In this document: positions 7,379 through 14,728 of the stretch, in pieces
How the letters are laid out: every line of letters begins with the position of its first letter
Numbering within the stretch: the stretch's first letter is position 1
Assembly: GCF_018336475.1 (NCBI RefSeq)
Contig: NZ_CP048741.1
Span: forward strand, 1,882,844-1,899,783
DNA from: Romboutsia sp. 13368
GTDB taxonomy: Bacteria; Bacillota; Clostridia; Peptostreptococcales; Peptostreptococcaceae
Length of the DNA: 16,940 nucleotides
Direction: 5' to 3'
Made by a program: the position numbers and the translations under genes
The notes under the pieces: generated by a model
The model's database searches: none
What the model was told of the DNA's origin: nothing
What the model saw: only the letters and a program-made list of their open reading frames with translations

Positions 7379-8266
7379 TTAATATTCTCTATCAATTATA
7401 TAATCTGCTAATCCATTTAAAAATTTAGCATTACTATCTATCAATTTTATACTATTTTTAGCTTCTTCTATTAATCTATAAGCTACTTTTTTAGATTCAT
7501 CTAATCCTATTAAAGATGGGTATGTAGACTTCTGATTTTCTATATCACTGCCTACTTTTTTACCTAACTTAGATTCATCACCTATTATATCTAGTATATC
7601 ATCTACTATTTGGAATGATAATCCTATATTTTTTGCATATTTAGTTATATTTTCTAATTGTTCTTCTGTAGCATTTCCTATTATTGCACCAGCCCTCATA
7701 CAACCAATTATTATTGCTGCAGTTTTATTATTATGTATATAATCTAGTTTTTCTTTTGATATTTGTTTATTTTCACTTTGAATATCAACAACTTGTCCAC
7801 CGATCATTCCATATATTCCAGATGTTTTAGCAATTTCATTAATAGCTTTTAAATACTTATTTGGATTTTCTTTATCTATTGAATTTGATAACATAACCTC
7901 AAAAGCATAATTTAAAAGAGCATCTCCAGCAAGTATAGCCATATCTTCACCAAATACTATATGGTTTGTTTTTTTCCCTCTTCTTAAATCATCATTATCA
8001 AGTGCTGGTAAATCATCATGTATAAGTGAATATGTATGTATCATCTCTATAGCAACTGCAAAAGGTATAACATCTTCTATATTTCCGCCAACTATACTAC
8101 AAGCTTCCATTGCCAATATAGGTCTTAATCTTTTTCCACCTGCATTTAAACTATAATTCATAGCTTCAATTATAGTTTTTTGATAACCTTCTTCTTTTGG
8201 CATATATCGTTTTAGTAAAATTTCAACTTGATTTGCTCTTTCTTTTAAGGCTTGTTTAAATTCCAT
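7379..8266 (-). CDS. ispA: Farnesyl diphosphate synthase / geranyltranstransferase
   Basis: IspA adds isopentenyl diphosphate units to dimethylallyl and geranyl diphosphate to make C15 farnesyl diphosphate, the precursor for undecaprenyl and other prenyl carriers. The 295 residues are typical. GGKRLRP lies at 43-49; the first Asp-rich motif DDLPALDND (84-92) carries the two-residue insertion of bacterial type II enzymes; GGQVVD (156-161) and the second Asp-rich motif DDILD (222-226) follow. The aromatic Y79 five residues before the first motif fits a C15 product. The start is ATG, with GGAGGAA lying inside the last codons of xseB; the two genes are separated by 2 bp. It is part of the nusB-to-PAP2 run. 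C15 specificity is inferred from motifs. Confidence 0.96.
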   Translation of the reverse strand: MEFKQALKERANQVEILLKRYMPKEEGYQKTIIEAMNYSLNAGGKRLRPILAMEACSIVGGNIEDVIPFAVAIEMIHTYSLIHDDLPALDNDDLRRGKKTNHIVFGEDMAILAGDALLNYAFEVMLSNSIDKENPNKYLKAINEIAKTSGIYGMIGGQVVDIQSENKQISKEKLDYIHNNKTAAIIIGCMRAGAIIGNATEEQLENITKYAKNIGLSFQIVDDILDIIGDESKLGKKVGSDIENQKSTYPSLIGLDESKKVAYRLIEEAKNSIKLIDSNAKFLNGLADYIIDREY

Positions 8267-8268
8267 AA

Positions 8269-8484
8269 TTATTCCTCCATAATATTAAAATCTTCTTCTA
8301 TACCTAATTGACTAAATTTAGTTATTTTCAATTGAGCATTTTCTAGAAGCTTATTACAATGTTTATAAAGCTTTATTCCTTCTTCATATAAACTTAAAGA
8401 TTCATCTAGGCTAGCACTTTTAGATTCCAGTTTTTCTAATATAATTTCTAGCTTACTATAGGCTTCTTCATATGTTAAATTCAT
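8269..8484 (-). CDS. xseB: Exodeoxyribonuclease VII small subunit
   Basis: This is the small helical subunit that assembles with XseA to form exonuclease VII, which degrades single-stranded DNA from both ends. The 71-residue protein starts NLTYEEAYSKLEIILEKLE, the usual family opening, and continues with SASLDESLSLYEEGIKLYK and a second helix. Length is normal (60-80). GAGGT lies upstream of the ATG, overlapping the end of xseA; the stop of xseA is 2 bp away, so translation is probably coupled. Identification rests on both sequence and the invariable xseA-xseB pairing. Confidence 0.95.
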   Translation of the reverse strand: MNLTYEEAYSKLEIILEKLESKSASLDESLSLYEEGIKLYKHCNKLLENAQLKITKFSQLGIEEDFNIMEE

Positions 8485-8486
8485 AT

Positions 8487-9692
8487 TTATACCTCTTCAC
8501 TTTCTATACTATTTACAACACATTTTATATTTCCATCTCTTAATCTAATATCTAAATTTTCTTTTAATTTTATCTCATTTACACTATTTAAAATATTTCC
8601 TTCCCTATGAACTATACTGTACCCTCTATCTAATGTAGCCAGAGGACTTAAATTATGTAGTATTGTTCCTGTATTTCTTAATTTTTCACTTTCTATACTT
8701 ATAGTGTTTTCAATCTCAAAATTTATTTTATCATATATTTTGTCTATTTGTGTTATTTTATCTTTTATTGTGTATAAATTTAAATAGTTATTTATTTTTT
8801 CAAATATATAGTCAACTCTATTTTTATCTATATGTACTTGATTAATTACAGCTTTGTTAATTCTAGTTTTTACAGTTTCAAGCTTATAATTTAAGTCAAG
8901 TAAATTAGGAGTTGCTATCTCAGCAGCAGCTGAAGGCGTTGGTGCTCTCATATCTGCTACAAAATCACATATAGTAAAATCAGTTTCATGACCTACTGCA
9001 GATATTATTGGTATTTTCGAATTAAAAACTTCTCTTGCAACCATCTCTTCATTAAAAGACCAAAGTTCCTCTAAAGAACCTCCACCTCTACCAACTATAA
9101 TAGTATCTACATTATTTTCCCTATTAAAAAATTTAATTCCTTCACATATATCATACTTAGATTGTGATCCTTGTACATTTACAGGGTATAATTTTATATT
9201 TACTTTTGGATATCTTCTTTTTATAACATTTATTATATCTCTTATAACTGCACCTGTTTCAGAAGTAATAACTCCTATAGATTTTGGCATAGCAGGAATA
9301 GGCCTTTTATATTTACTATCAAATAACCCTTCTTTTGATAATTGTTCTTTAAGCTTATTAAATTCAATATATAAATTTCCTATTCCTTCTATTTCAATAT
9401 CATTTATATATAGTTGGTAAGTTCCATCTCTTTCATATAAGGATATATATCCATTAGCTACTACTTTGGAACCATTGTCTAATTGTAAGTTCTTATTATA
9501 ATTACTTTTAAATATTACACAATTTATTTTAGATTTATCATCTTTTAAAGATAAATATACATTTCCACTACTATGAATTTTAAAGTTAGATATTTCTCCC
9601 TTTACCTTTAAATTATATAAAATTACATCATTTGTTAATATTCTCTTTATATAAGAGTTAACTTCACTTATTTCTAAAGCTCTCAGCTTCAT
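8487..9692 (-). CDS. xseA: Exodeoxyribonuclease VII large subunit
   Basis: XseA is the catalytic subunit of exonuclease VII, which trims single-stranded DNA in repair and recombination. Starting at the ATG at 9692 it has 401 residues. It begins with an OB-fold DNA-binding domain (about 5-100, including KGEISNFK) and continues with the catalytic domain carrying GRGGGSLEELWSFNEE (201-216), SAVGHETD (231-238) and DMRAPTPSAAAE (247-258). A helical arm (about 265-365) binds XseB, and GYSIV sits near the C-terminus. A TTG three codons upstream would lengthen it, but AGGGG ends one base before that TTG and nine bases before the ATG, so the ATG is chosen. The gene overlaps the end of the TsaD-like gene by 29 bp, suggesting translational coupling. 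Confidence 0.96.
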   Translation of the reverse strand: MKLRALEISEVNSYIKRILTNDVILYNLKVKGEISNFKIHSSGNVYLSLKDDKSKINCVIFKSNYNKNLQLDNGSKVVANGYISLYERDGTYQLYINDIEIEGIGNLYIEFNKLKEQLSKEGLFDSKYKRPIPAMPKSIGVITSETGAVIRDIINVIKRRYPKVNIKLYPVNVQGSQSKYDICEGIKFFNRENNVDTIIVGRGGGSLEELWSFNEEMVAREVFNSKIPIISAVGHETDFTICDFVADMRAPTPSAAAEIATPNLLDLNYKLETVKTRINKAVINQVHIDKNRVDYIFEKINNYLNLYTIKDKITQIDKIYDKINFEIENTISIESEKLRNTGTILHNLSPLATLDRGYSIVHREGNILNSVNEIKLKENLDIRLRDGNIKCVVNSIESEEV

Positions 9693-10650
9693 ATTTATCA
9701 ACCCCTATTATAGCACATCCACATGCATTATCAGTTGAGTACTCAGGCTTTGTAAAGTATGAATATATATTTTCTTTTTTAAGCTTTAGGCTTAAATTAT
9801 TTCTAACATATTCACTTGCTGCAACTCCACCACAGAATACTATCTCGTCTATATTATTCAATTTACTTATATAAGTTAATGCTTTATATAAGTTTCTAAC
9901 TACTGAATCTAAAACTAATTTAGATATATATTTACTATCTTCTAATTCTATTATCTTGTTTATTTGATTTTCAAGTCCCGATAAATTCATATATCCATCT
10001 TTTACTGAAGTTTTTAAACCATTTAATATTTTTCTTTCACACTCTATTGCATTTTTATCTATATACTTTCCGGCAGGGAAATCATATCCTAATTTTACAC
10101 CTGTTCTATCTATAAGTTGTCCAAAGCTTATATCTTTAGTTCCTCCAACTATTTCTATACTATATTCTAATGAATTATTCTTTTTAGTTACTAATAATAT
10201 TTCTGTTGTTCCACCTGACATATGTACTGATAAAAATCTATCTCTATTTAATATATTGCTATTTAATAAACTGGCTTCAATATGATTTTCTTGATGAGTT
10301 GTTTCATAAAATTTACAATTTAATGAGTTAGATATAGCTTTCCCAAAATTATAACCTACTGTAAATACTGGCATATATGAATTTTCTATAGGCCTTGGCT
10401 TTTTAGATACACACACTCCTACTATATTGTAATCATCATATAATGATTTTAAATTTTCACTAAGCTCTCCTAAATTATTTATATGTTGAAATACACCTTC
10501 ACTTTGTCTTAATCCATTTGAGTTTTTCTTTACATTTAGCATTATTTTTTCACTAAAAATAATACTTTTATCTAAAGATATAGCTGCTATAGAAGTTGTA
10601 TAGCAGCTAGTATCGATTCCAATTATTATATTATTTTTTTTCAAATTCAT
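9664..10650 (-). CDS. TsaD/Kae1-like (M22 glycoprotease family) divergent paralog
   Basis: The 328-residue protein has the ASKHA fold of TsaD/Kae1, the enzyme that completes tRNA t6A. Family landmarks are recognisable in order: IDTSCYTT (12-18), an HxxxH metal site at H119/H123 (HQENHIEA), SGGTTE (145-150), VGGTKDISFGQLIDR (168-182), CGGVAAS (273-279) and STDNA with D307. The three metal ligands are kept. Several segments that are near-invariant in true TsaD differ: the D-E pair after ETSC is Y-T, the GPGL segment is KPRP, and the DDAxGExFDK segment reads DISFGQLIDR. It is therefore unlikely to be the housekeeping TsaD; a genuine tsaD should lie elsewhere. Similar M22-annotated genes between nusB and xseA are recalled from clostridia. 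It overlaps nusB by 20 bp and xseA by 29 bp. Function unknown. Confidence 0.85.
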   Translation of the reverse strand: MNLKKNNIIIGIDTSCYTTSIAAISLDKSIIFSEKIMLNVKKNSNGLRQSEGVFQHINNLGELSENLKSLYDDYNIVGVCVSKKPRPIENSYMPVFTVGYNFGKAISNSLNCKFYETTHQENHIEASLLNSNILNRDRFLSVHMSGGTTEILLVTKKNNSLEYSIEIVGGTKDISFGQLIDRTGVKLGYDFPAGKYIDKNAIECERKILNGLKTSVKDGYMNLSGLENQINKIIELEDSKYISKLVLDSVVRNLYKALTYISKLNNIDEIVFCGGVAASEYVRNNLSLKLKKENIYSYFTKPEYSTDNACGCAIIGVDKYEAESFRNK

Positions 10651-11143
10651 TTACAACACTACCTAATATTCCATTTATAAATTTAGGAGCTTTATCATCA
10701 CAGTAAAGTTTAGCCATTTCTATTGCTTCATTTATAGAAACTTTACTTGGTACTTCTTCTATAAATACTAATTCACATATAGCAAGTCTTAGTATAGATA
10801 AATCTACCTTAGGCATTCTATTTACTGACCAGTTTTTTGCATATTTATTTATAAGTTCATCTACTTTTTCTTTATTATCCTTTAAAGTTTTACAAACTAA
10901 AGTCATATATTCTCTATCTATTGCATCATCTAATTCTATATTATCTAATTCTATATTTGGGTTGTTTGAGTATTGCAATCTAAGTTCTTCATATCTATTT
11001 ATTATATATTCAAGATTATCATTTAAAAATATGTTTAATCTATCATCTATATTTTCTATATCCTCTTTATTCATTTCTATTTGATATATTAATTTCATAA
11101 TATATTCTCTACTAGTTACTTTTCTCGCCTTATCATTTTTCAT
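10631..11143 (-). CDS. nusB: Transcription antitermination factor NusB
   Basis: NusB binds boxA RNA together with NusE (ribosomal protein S10) and supports antitermination and processing of rRNA operons. The all-helical protein has 170 residues, somewhat longer than the 130-150 of many homologs because of a charged, Asn/Asp-rich insert around residues 55-75. The start KARKVTSREYIMKLIYQIEM and the C-terminal block SINEAIEMAKLYCDDKAPKF, followed by INGILGSV, are diagnostic. The ATG follows AAGGAGG with a ten-base spacer. It heads the nusB-to-PAP2 gene run, directly downstream of the asp23-type gene and its terminator. folD, which separates xseA from nusB in Bacillus, is absent. Confidence 0.96.
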   Translation of the reverse strand: MKNDKARKVTSREYIMKLIYQIEMNKEDIENIDDRLNIFLNDNLEYIINRYEELRLQYSNNPNIELDNIELDDAIDREYMTLVCKTLKDNKEKVDELINKYAKNWSVNRMPKVDLSILRLAICELVFIEEVPSKVSINEAIEMAKLYCDDKAPKFINGILGSVVNEFEKK

Positions 11144-11189
11144 CTGTTGTAATCCTCCTTCAGGTTTATTATGCGCATATTAAACAATA

Positions 11190-11219
11190 AAAAAACCCCT
11201 GATTTTTCAGAGGTTTTTT
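11190..11219 (-). terminator. Intrinsic terminator after the Asp23-family gene
   Basis: Thirteen-base arms (11190-11202 and 11207-11219) enclose a TTTT loop and begin one base after the stop codon. One pair is a G-U wobble in minus-strand RNA. The 3' arm ends in seven T residues on the minus strand. nusB must then depend on readthrough or on a promoter in the 46 bp that follow. Confidence 0.85.
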
Positions 11220-11220
11220 A

Positions 11221-11583
11221 TTAACTTTTTTTAGATTGTTTAGCTTCTTCCTTTTCAGCCTTTTCTTTTTTAAAGCTGATTCCTTGAACATGTATATTTA
11301 CTTGAGAAACTTTAAGTCCTGTCATTGTTTCAACAGTATTTTTTACATTTTCCTGAATTTTAAAAGCTATGTCTGGTATAGATACACCATAATCTATCAT
11401 AACCATTACGTCTAAGCTAACTTCCTCTTCTTCTATTTGTATCTTTACACCATTGTTTTTAAGTATTTTATCTGTAAATGTTGTGTTTGCTTCCACACCT
11501 TCAACTTCTAAAGCTGCAAGTCCTGCTATTGTAGCAACTACATCATTAGATATTTTTACTTGTCCAAAATTGTTATTTTCCAT
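11221..11583 (-). CDS. yqhY: Asp23/Gls24 family protein (YqhY-like)
   Basis: This is a 120-residue member of the Asp23/Gls24 family of cytoplasmic or membrane-associated envelope-stress proteins. The core (about residues 5-110) shows the family pattern: ISNDVVATIAGLAALEVEGV (12-31), VSLDVMVMIDYGVSIPDIAF (55-74) and VKNTVETMTGLKVSQVNIHV (80-99). The C-terminal tail is Lys/Glu-rich (KKEKAEKEEAKQSKK). The Bacillus ortholog yqhY sits beside nusB and accBC and has been linked to acetyl-CoA carboxylase homeostasis; accBC are not here. It has its own promoter and terminator and so forms a single-gene unit. The ATG is 11 bases after AGGGGG, a rather long spacer. The symbol rests on family plus neighbourhood; the exact role is not shown by sequence. 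Confidence 0.88.
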   Translation of the reverse strand: MENNNFGQVKISNDVVATIAGLAALEVEGVEANTTFTDKILKNNGVKIQIEEEEVSLDVMVMIDYGVSIPDIAFKIQENVKNTVETMTGLKVSQVNIHVQGISFKKEKAEKEEAKQSKKS

Positions 11584-11629
11584 TGCAAATACTACCCCCT
11601 TATTTTAAGGAACTATATTTATATATATA

Positions 11630-11658
11630 ATAATACCAAATACAACCACACTTTGCAA
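11630..11658 (-). promoter_or_regulatory. Sigma-A-type promoter of the Asp23-family gene (extended -10)
   Basis: On the minus strand TTGCAA (11653-11658) is followed after exactly 17 bases by TATTAT (11630-11635), five of six matches to TATAAT. The -10 is preceded by TGG, giving a TGn extended -10. It lies in the gap between the spoIIIA terminator and the gene, leaving a leader of about 40 nt. Found by eye. Confidence 0.6.
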
Positions 11659-11661
11659 GAA

Positions 11662-11690
11662 AATAACCTCAGTTATTTTCTGAGGTTATT
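11662..11690 (-). terminator. Intrinsic terminator of the spoIIIA operon
   Basis: An 11-bp perfect stem (11662-11672 with 11680-11690) has a 7-base loop, 16 bases past the spoIIIAH stop. On the minus strand it continues into TTTTCTTG, a short U-rich tail; the plus-strand exit has no U tract. Confidence 0.8.
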
Positions 11691-11706
11691 AAGTATGTAC
11701 TATAAT

Positions 11707-12342
11707 TTAGTTGTTATTATTATTCATTACTTTTATATTTTCATATTTTACATTAGCTTCTTCTGCAACTAAATCAAATATTTTAGCAGCATCTGATTCA
11801 GTTAACTTTTCTTCACTTACTACTACATTTACCTTTCCATTGCTTATATATACTAGTGCATTTTCAAAACCTTTAGTACTTAATATATTCTCTATTTTAA
11901 GTTCAGAATCTTGATCCTTAACTAACTGTAATTTCATTGTAGATGCTTCTTCTCTTGCTTCTTCTGATGTAGATGGATTATTTATCATCTCATTTAAATC
12001 TTGAGTTAGATCATTTCTTTGTTTTTCTCTAGTCATTTTCATATCTAATATATATGTAGCCTTTTTCATATTTTTTTCTGAAGTTAGTTGTTTTTCTATT
12101 TGTTTACTTGCTTCAGTAACTTTTTCTTCCACCTTGCTTGCTTGACTATCTACAACTTTAGCTTCTTCCTCATTATCTTTATCTGTATTTTTTTCATTTT
12201 GAGCTTGTTCATATGCTTCAAATTCTTTAGAAGTTTCTAATAAAGATTTTCTACTTAATTGGTAATTTACAGTTCCTACTACAACTAACATTGCTGATAA
12301 AGTTAATACCACAAATCCTCTTCCCTTATAATTAAATTTCAT
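11707..12342 (-). CDS. spoIIIAH: Stage III sporulation protein AH (SpoIIIAH)
   Basis: SpoIIIAH is the mother-cell ring protein, related to YscJ/FliF, that binds SpoIIQ from the forespore across the intermembrane space. The 211-residue protein has one N-terminal transmembrane segment (about 9-27), a charged, Gln/Glu/Lys-rich linker (about 35-95) and the ring-building domain (about 95-205; ATYILDMKMTREKQRN, GFENALVYISNGKVNVVV). The C-terminus ends in five Asn residues. The ATG follows GGGGGG with good spacing. It is the last gene of the operon, 33 bp after spoIIIAG and just before a terminator. Length and domain layout are normal. Confidence 0.95.
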   Translation of the reverse strand: MKFNYKGRGFVVLTLSAMLVVVGTVNYQLSRKSLLETSKEFEAYEQAQNEKNTDKDNEEEAKVVDSQASKVEEKVTEASKQIEKQLTSEKNMKKATYILDMKMTREKQRNDLTQDLNEMINNPSTSEEAREEASTMKLQLVKDQDSELKIENILSTKGFENALVYISNGKVNVVVSEEKLTESDAAKIFDLVAEEANVKYENIKVMNNNNN

Positions 12343-12375
12343 TTTTATCCCCCCAAAGTTTATTTTTAATATTTA

Positions 12376-12924
12376 TTATTTCGTATATATTTCAACTTGA
12401 TGACCTTGTATTTGTAATGCTGTTTGCACTGCACTATAAAGTGTTTCTTTAACAAGTGGATCTTTAGCTCCACTTGCTACTACTATTACTCCATTTATTT
12501 TAGGTTGATTAGTTTTTATAACTATAGGGTCATTAGAACTTGATGTTATCATTGTCTTATTTTCACTTGAAGTTGTAACAGTTCTTTCTCCACCTTGTTT
12601 ATCTACTTCCTTAGTTTCTTCCGTTGTTGTATTTGTATTAAATGCTGGTTGAATTTCTTCACTTGATTCATATGTGATCATAACATCTAATTCTCCAGCT
12701 CCTTCAATTTGTGATAATATATTTTTTAGTTTTTCCTCTAGTCCTTCTTTAGATTCTTCAGTACTCAATTCCTCTTTACTTATTGCATTAATACTTTCTT
12801 CCTGTTTTGCAGTTTCTGTTTTTTCTAATCCCGATATAGCTATAAGAGCTATACCACAAATTACTGCTAAAGATAATAATGAGTATATCTTTTTCTTATC
12901 TTTTTCATTTAGATTCTTAAACAT
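12376..12924 (-). CDS. spoIIIAG: Stage III sporulation protein AG (SpoIIIAG)
   Basis: SpoIIIAG forms the large ring of the SpoIIIA-SpoIIQ channel in the outer forespore membrane. The 182 residues contain a cytoplasmic Lys-rich start, one transmembrane helix (about 14-31), a Glu-rich linker (32-62) and the ring-building motif in two parts. The first is LEEKLKNILSQIEGAGELDV followed by MITYESSEE (about 62-90); the second is INGVIVVASGAKDPLVKETL followed by YSAVQTALQI (about 143-172). Between them lies a Thr/Glu-rich insertion (about 91-140), corresponding to the beta-rich insertion known from the Bacillus protein. The ATG follows AGGGG. It sits 14 bp after spoIIIAF. Confidence 0.95.
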   Translation of the reverse strand: MFKNLNEKDKKKIYSLLSLAVICGIALIAISGLEKTETAKQEESINAISKEELSTEESKEGLEEKLKNILSQIEGAGELDVMITYESSEEIQPAFNTNTTTEETKEVDKQGGERTVTTSSENKTMITSSSNDPIVIKTNQPKINGVIVVASGAKDPLVKETLYSAVQTALQIQGHQVEIYTK

Positions 12925-12938
12925 CTCTTCATCCCCTA

Positions 12939-13523
12939 TTAATCAATTTGTATACTTTCAATTGATACATCAAGTATTTCAACTAAATCTTCTTTTAGCT
13001 TATCTTCATTTAAGTCTATACTATATTCACTACTTTGTTCTTTGTCTTTTTCATTAAATACCTGTTGTGAATTTTCATTTTCTTTAGATTGTATGTCCTC
13101 ATTTTCATTTTTATTACTATTATTTTTATCTTTGACAGTTATTTTTTCAATTTTATTCCCATCAAATTGTATATCATCCAGCTCATAACCATATTCATTT
13201 AATTTTAGTTTTAAAACTTCTTTTAATCCATCTTCATATCCTTTAGATAAACTATTATTACCAGTCTTATCTGCCAATTCATTTATTGAATCTACATATT
13301 CTTTATTGTATTCAGACATAGATTTTAAAATTTTATCTTCTAAAGATATATCTTTAGAGAAAAAATTAATTATCGGTGTTAGAACTATAAATACAAATAT
13401 AAAATTAACTACTAAATTTATATATGGTTTTATCTTAGAAGAAGGTAAAACCATATCAACTATATTAGCTATAAAAGCTCCTATTAAGATTGTTACAATC
13501 CAACTTTTCATACTCTCTAACAT
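12939..13523 (-). CDS. spoIIIAF: Stage III sporulation protein AF (SpoIIIAF)
   Basis: SpoIIIAF is an integral component of the SpoIIIA complex. The 194-residue protein has two N-terminal transmembrane helices (about 8-25 and 34-52), the SpoIIIAF-typical segment MLPSSKIKPYINLVVNF-like (here VLPSSKIKPYINLVVNFIFV, 25-44) and an extramembrane C-terminal domain ending in LVEILDVSIESIQID. A low-complexity Asn/Glu/Lys stretch (about 131-165) separates the two halves of this domain and is probably disordered. The ATG at 13523 is ten bases after AGGAGG, which overlaps the spoIIIAE stop; a second in-frame ATG four codons on is less well spaced. The exact role in the channel is not settled in the literature I recall. 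Confidence 0.93.
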   Translation of the reverse strand: MLESMKSWIVTILIGAFIANIVDMVLPSSKIKPYINLVVNFIFVFIVLTPIINFFSKDISLEDKILKSMSEYNKEYVDSINELADKTGNNSLSKGYEDGLKEVLKLKLNEYGYELDDIQFDGNKIEKITVKDKNNSNKNENEDIQSKENENSQQVFNEKDKEQSSEYSIDLNEDKLKEDLVEILDVSIESIQID

Positions 13524-13529
13524 ACTTAT

Positions 13530-14714
13530 CTATCCTCCTGATACTACACTTATGGATGTTAATATAGCTATCGTTACAAAAAACATTATTGTTATAGCTA
13601 TTATACATGCTAATAATATTATCATTAAGTTTGCTACTTCATTTAGAAAGCTTGATATGTTATCTTCTCCTATAGGTTCTATAGCTATTGCTGATAATTT
13701 ATATACTAAAATTATTGATGCTATTTTTATAATCGGAACTAAGCATATAGCAACTAATATTACTAATCCAATACCTCCAAATACCCCTTTTAACAGTTGA
13801 GATGATGAATATAAAATATCTACAGAATCTGATACAAATCCTCCAACTACAGGAATAAAATTTCCTATAGCAAATTTAGCTGTCTTTACTGTAAAGTTAT
13901 CAACACTTGTTACGTATAGTCCTTGTACTGATACTAAGCCTAAATATATTGTAAACATAGCTCCTATGCATACTAAATTTATATTTTTTATAAATGATGA
14001 TAATTTTTTAAGCTTTATGTTTTTAGATAGGTTATTTACCACCAATATGGCAAATGCGATAGATATTGTTACAAATATGAATTGTTTAAATATTACATTT
14101 ATAAAAGCAACTCCACCAATAAATATAGGATTTAATACTGATGATGTTATTGTACATCCCATAAGTGCAAGTAATGCTATTAATATAGGCATTATAATTT
14201 GCATAATACCTATGGTTGCATCTATTGTATCATTACAAATTTCTAATACTTCTTTAAATCCAATTAAAGTTAAAGATACCATTGTTATAAATACTATATA
14301 TGTAGTTATTTGACTTACCGCATTTGAAGAAAATGAATTATCTAGACTTTTTAGAAGAGATGATAATAATGCTAAAACTAATATTATCATAGATATTTTT
14401 ATACTAGTTTTTAATTCATCAAATAAAATAATTCCTATATTTTCTTTATCAAATAAATCTAATATATTTTTTTCTCCCTTTATTAAATCCTTTATAAATA
14501 TTTTTATATCTATGTCATCTACAGTAGATACTTCCTTTATATATTTTTGAATTTCTTCTAAATTAATTTTTTCAAGTTGAGTATCTATATATGAATCTAT
14601 ACTTTTCTTAGTTTCATTATAATCTGTAACTTCTCCTTCATTTGCAAAAGATATAGAAACAGATCCAACTATTATACAAATAGTAATTAGTATTTTCAAA
14701 TATATCTTTTTCAT
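13530..14714 (-). CDS. spoIIIAE: Stage III sporulation protein AE (SpoIIIAE)
   Basis: SpoIIIAE is the largest membrane protein of the operon (394 residues, normal) and is needed for channel activity and sigma-G-stage gene expression in the forespore. A probable signal peptide (1-24, ending SISFA-N) precedes a soluble acidic segment (about 26-95). It is followed by about seven or eight hydrophobic segments between residue 100 and the C-terminus (SVVSGG). The conserved block with VKTAKFAIGNFIPVVGGFVS and the adjacent DSVD is typical of the family. AGGAGA lies ten bases before the ATG. The gene is 14 bp after spoIIIAD, and its stop overlaps the ribosome binding site of spoIIIAF. Confidence 0.96.
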   Translation of the reverse strand: MKKIYLKILITICIIVGSVSISFANEGEVTDYNETKKSIDSYIDTQLEKINLEEIQKYIKEVSTVDDIDIKIFIKDLIKGEKNILDLFDKENIGIILFDELKTSIKISMIILVLALLSSLLKSLDNSFSSNAVSQITTYIVFITMVSLTLIGFKEVLEICNDTIDATIGIMQIIMPILIALLALMGCTITSSVLNPIFIGGVAFINVIFKQFIFVTISIAFAILVVNNLSKNIKLKKLSSFIKNINLVCIGAMFTIYLGLVSVQGLYVTSVDNFTVKTAKFAIGNFIPVVGGFVSDSVDILYSSSQLLKGVFGGIGLVILVAICLVPIIKIASIILVYKLSAIAIEPIGEDNISSFLNEVANLMIILLACIIAITIMFFVTIAILTSISVVSGG

Positions 14715-14728
14715 AAGTTATCATTCTC

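Noticed and set aside
7379..8266. Longer-chain prenyl synthase (for example GGPP or heptaprenyl) instead of FPP synthase
   Set aside because: The first Asp-rich motif has the DDxxxxD insertion and an aromatic residue five positions before it, the bacterial C15-enzyme pattern.
9693..9701. TTG start three codons upstream for xseA
   Set aside because: It stands one base from AGGGG, too close for initiation; the ATG is at a workable distance.
13306..13800. Open frame of 164 codons on the plus strand
   Set aside because: It lies antisense to spoIIIAE and spoIIIAF, has no Shine-Dalgarno and a composition expected from the reverse of membrane-protein codons. Other plus-strand frames (for example 841-1104, 12674-13057, 13966-14313, 14796-15134) are rejected for the same reason.
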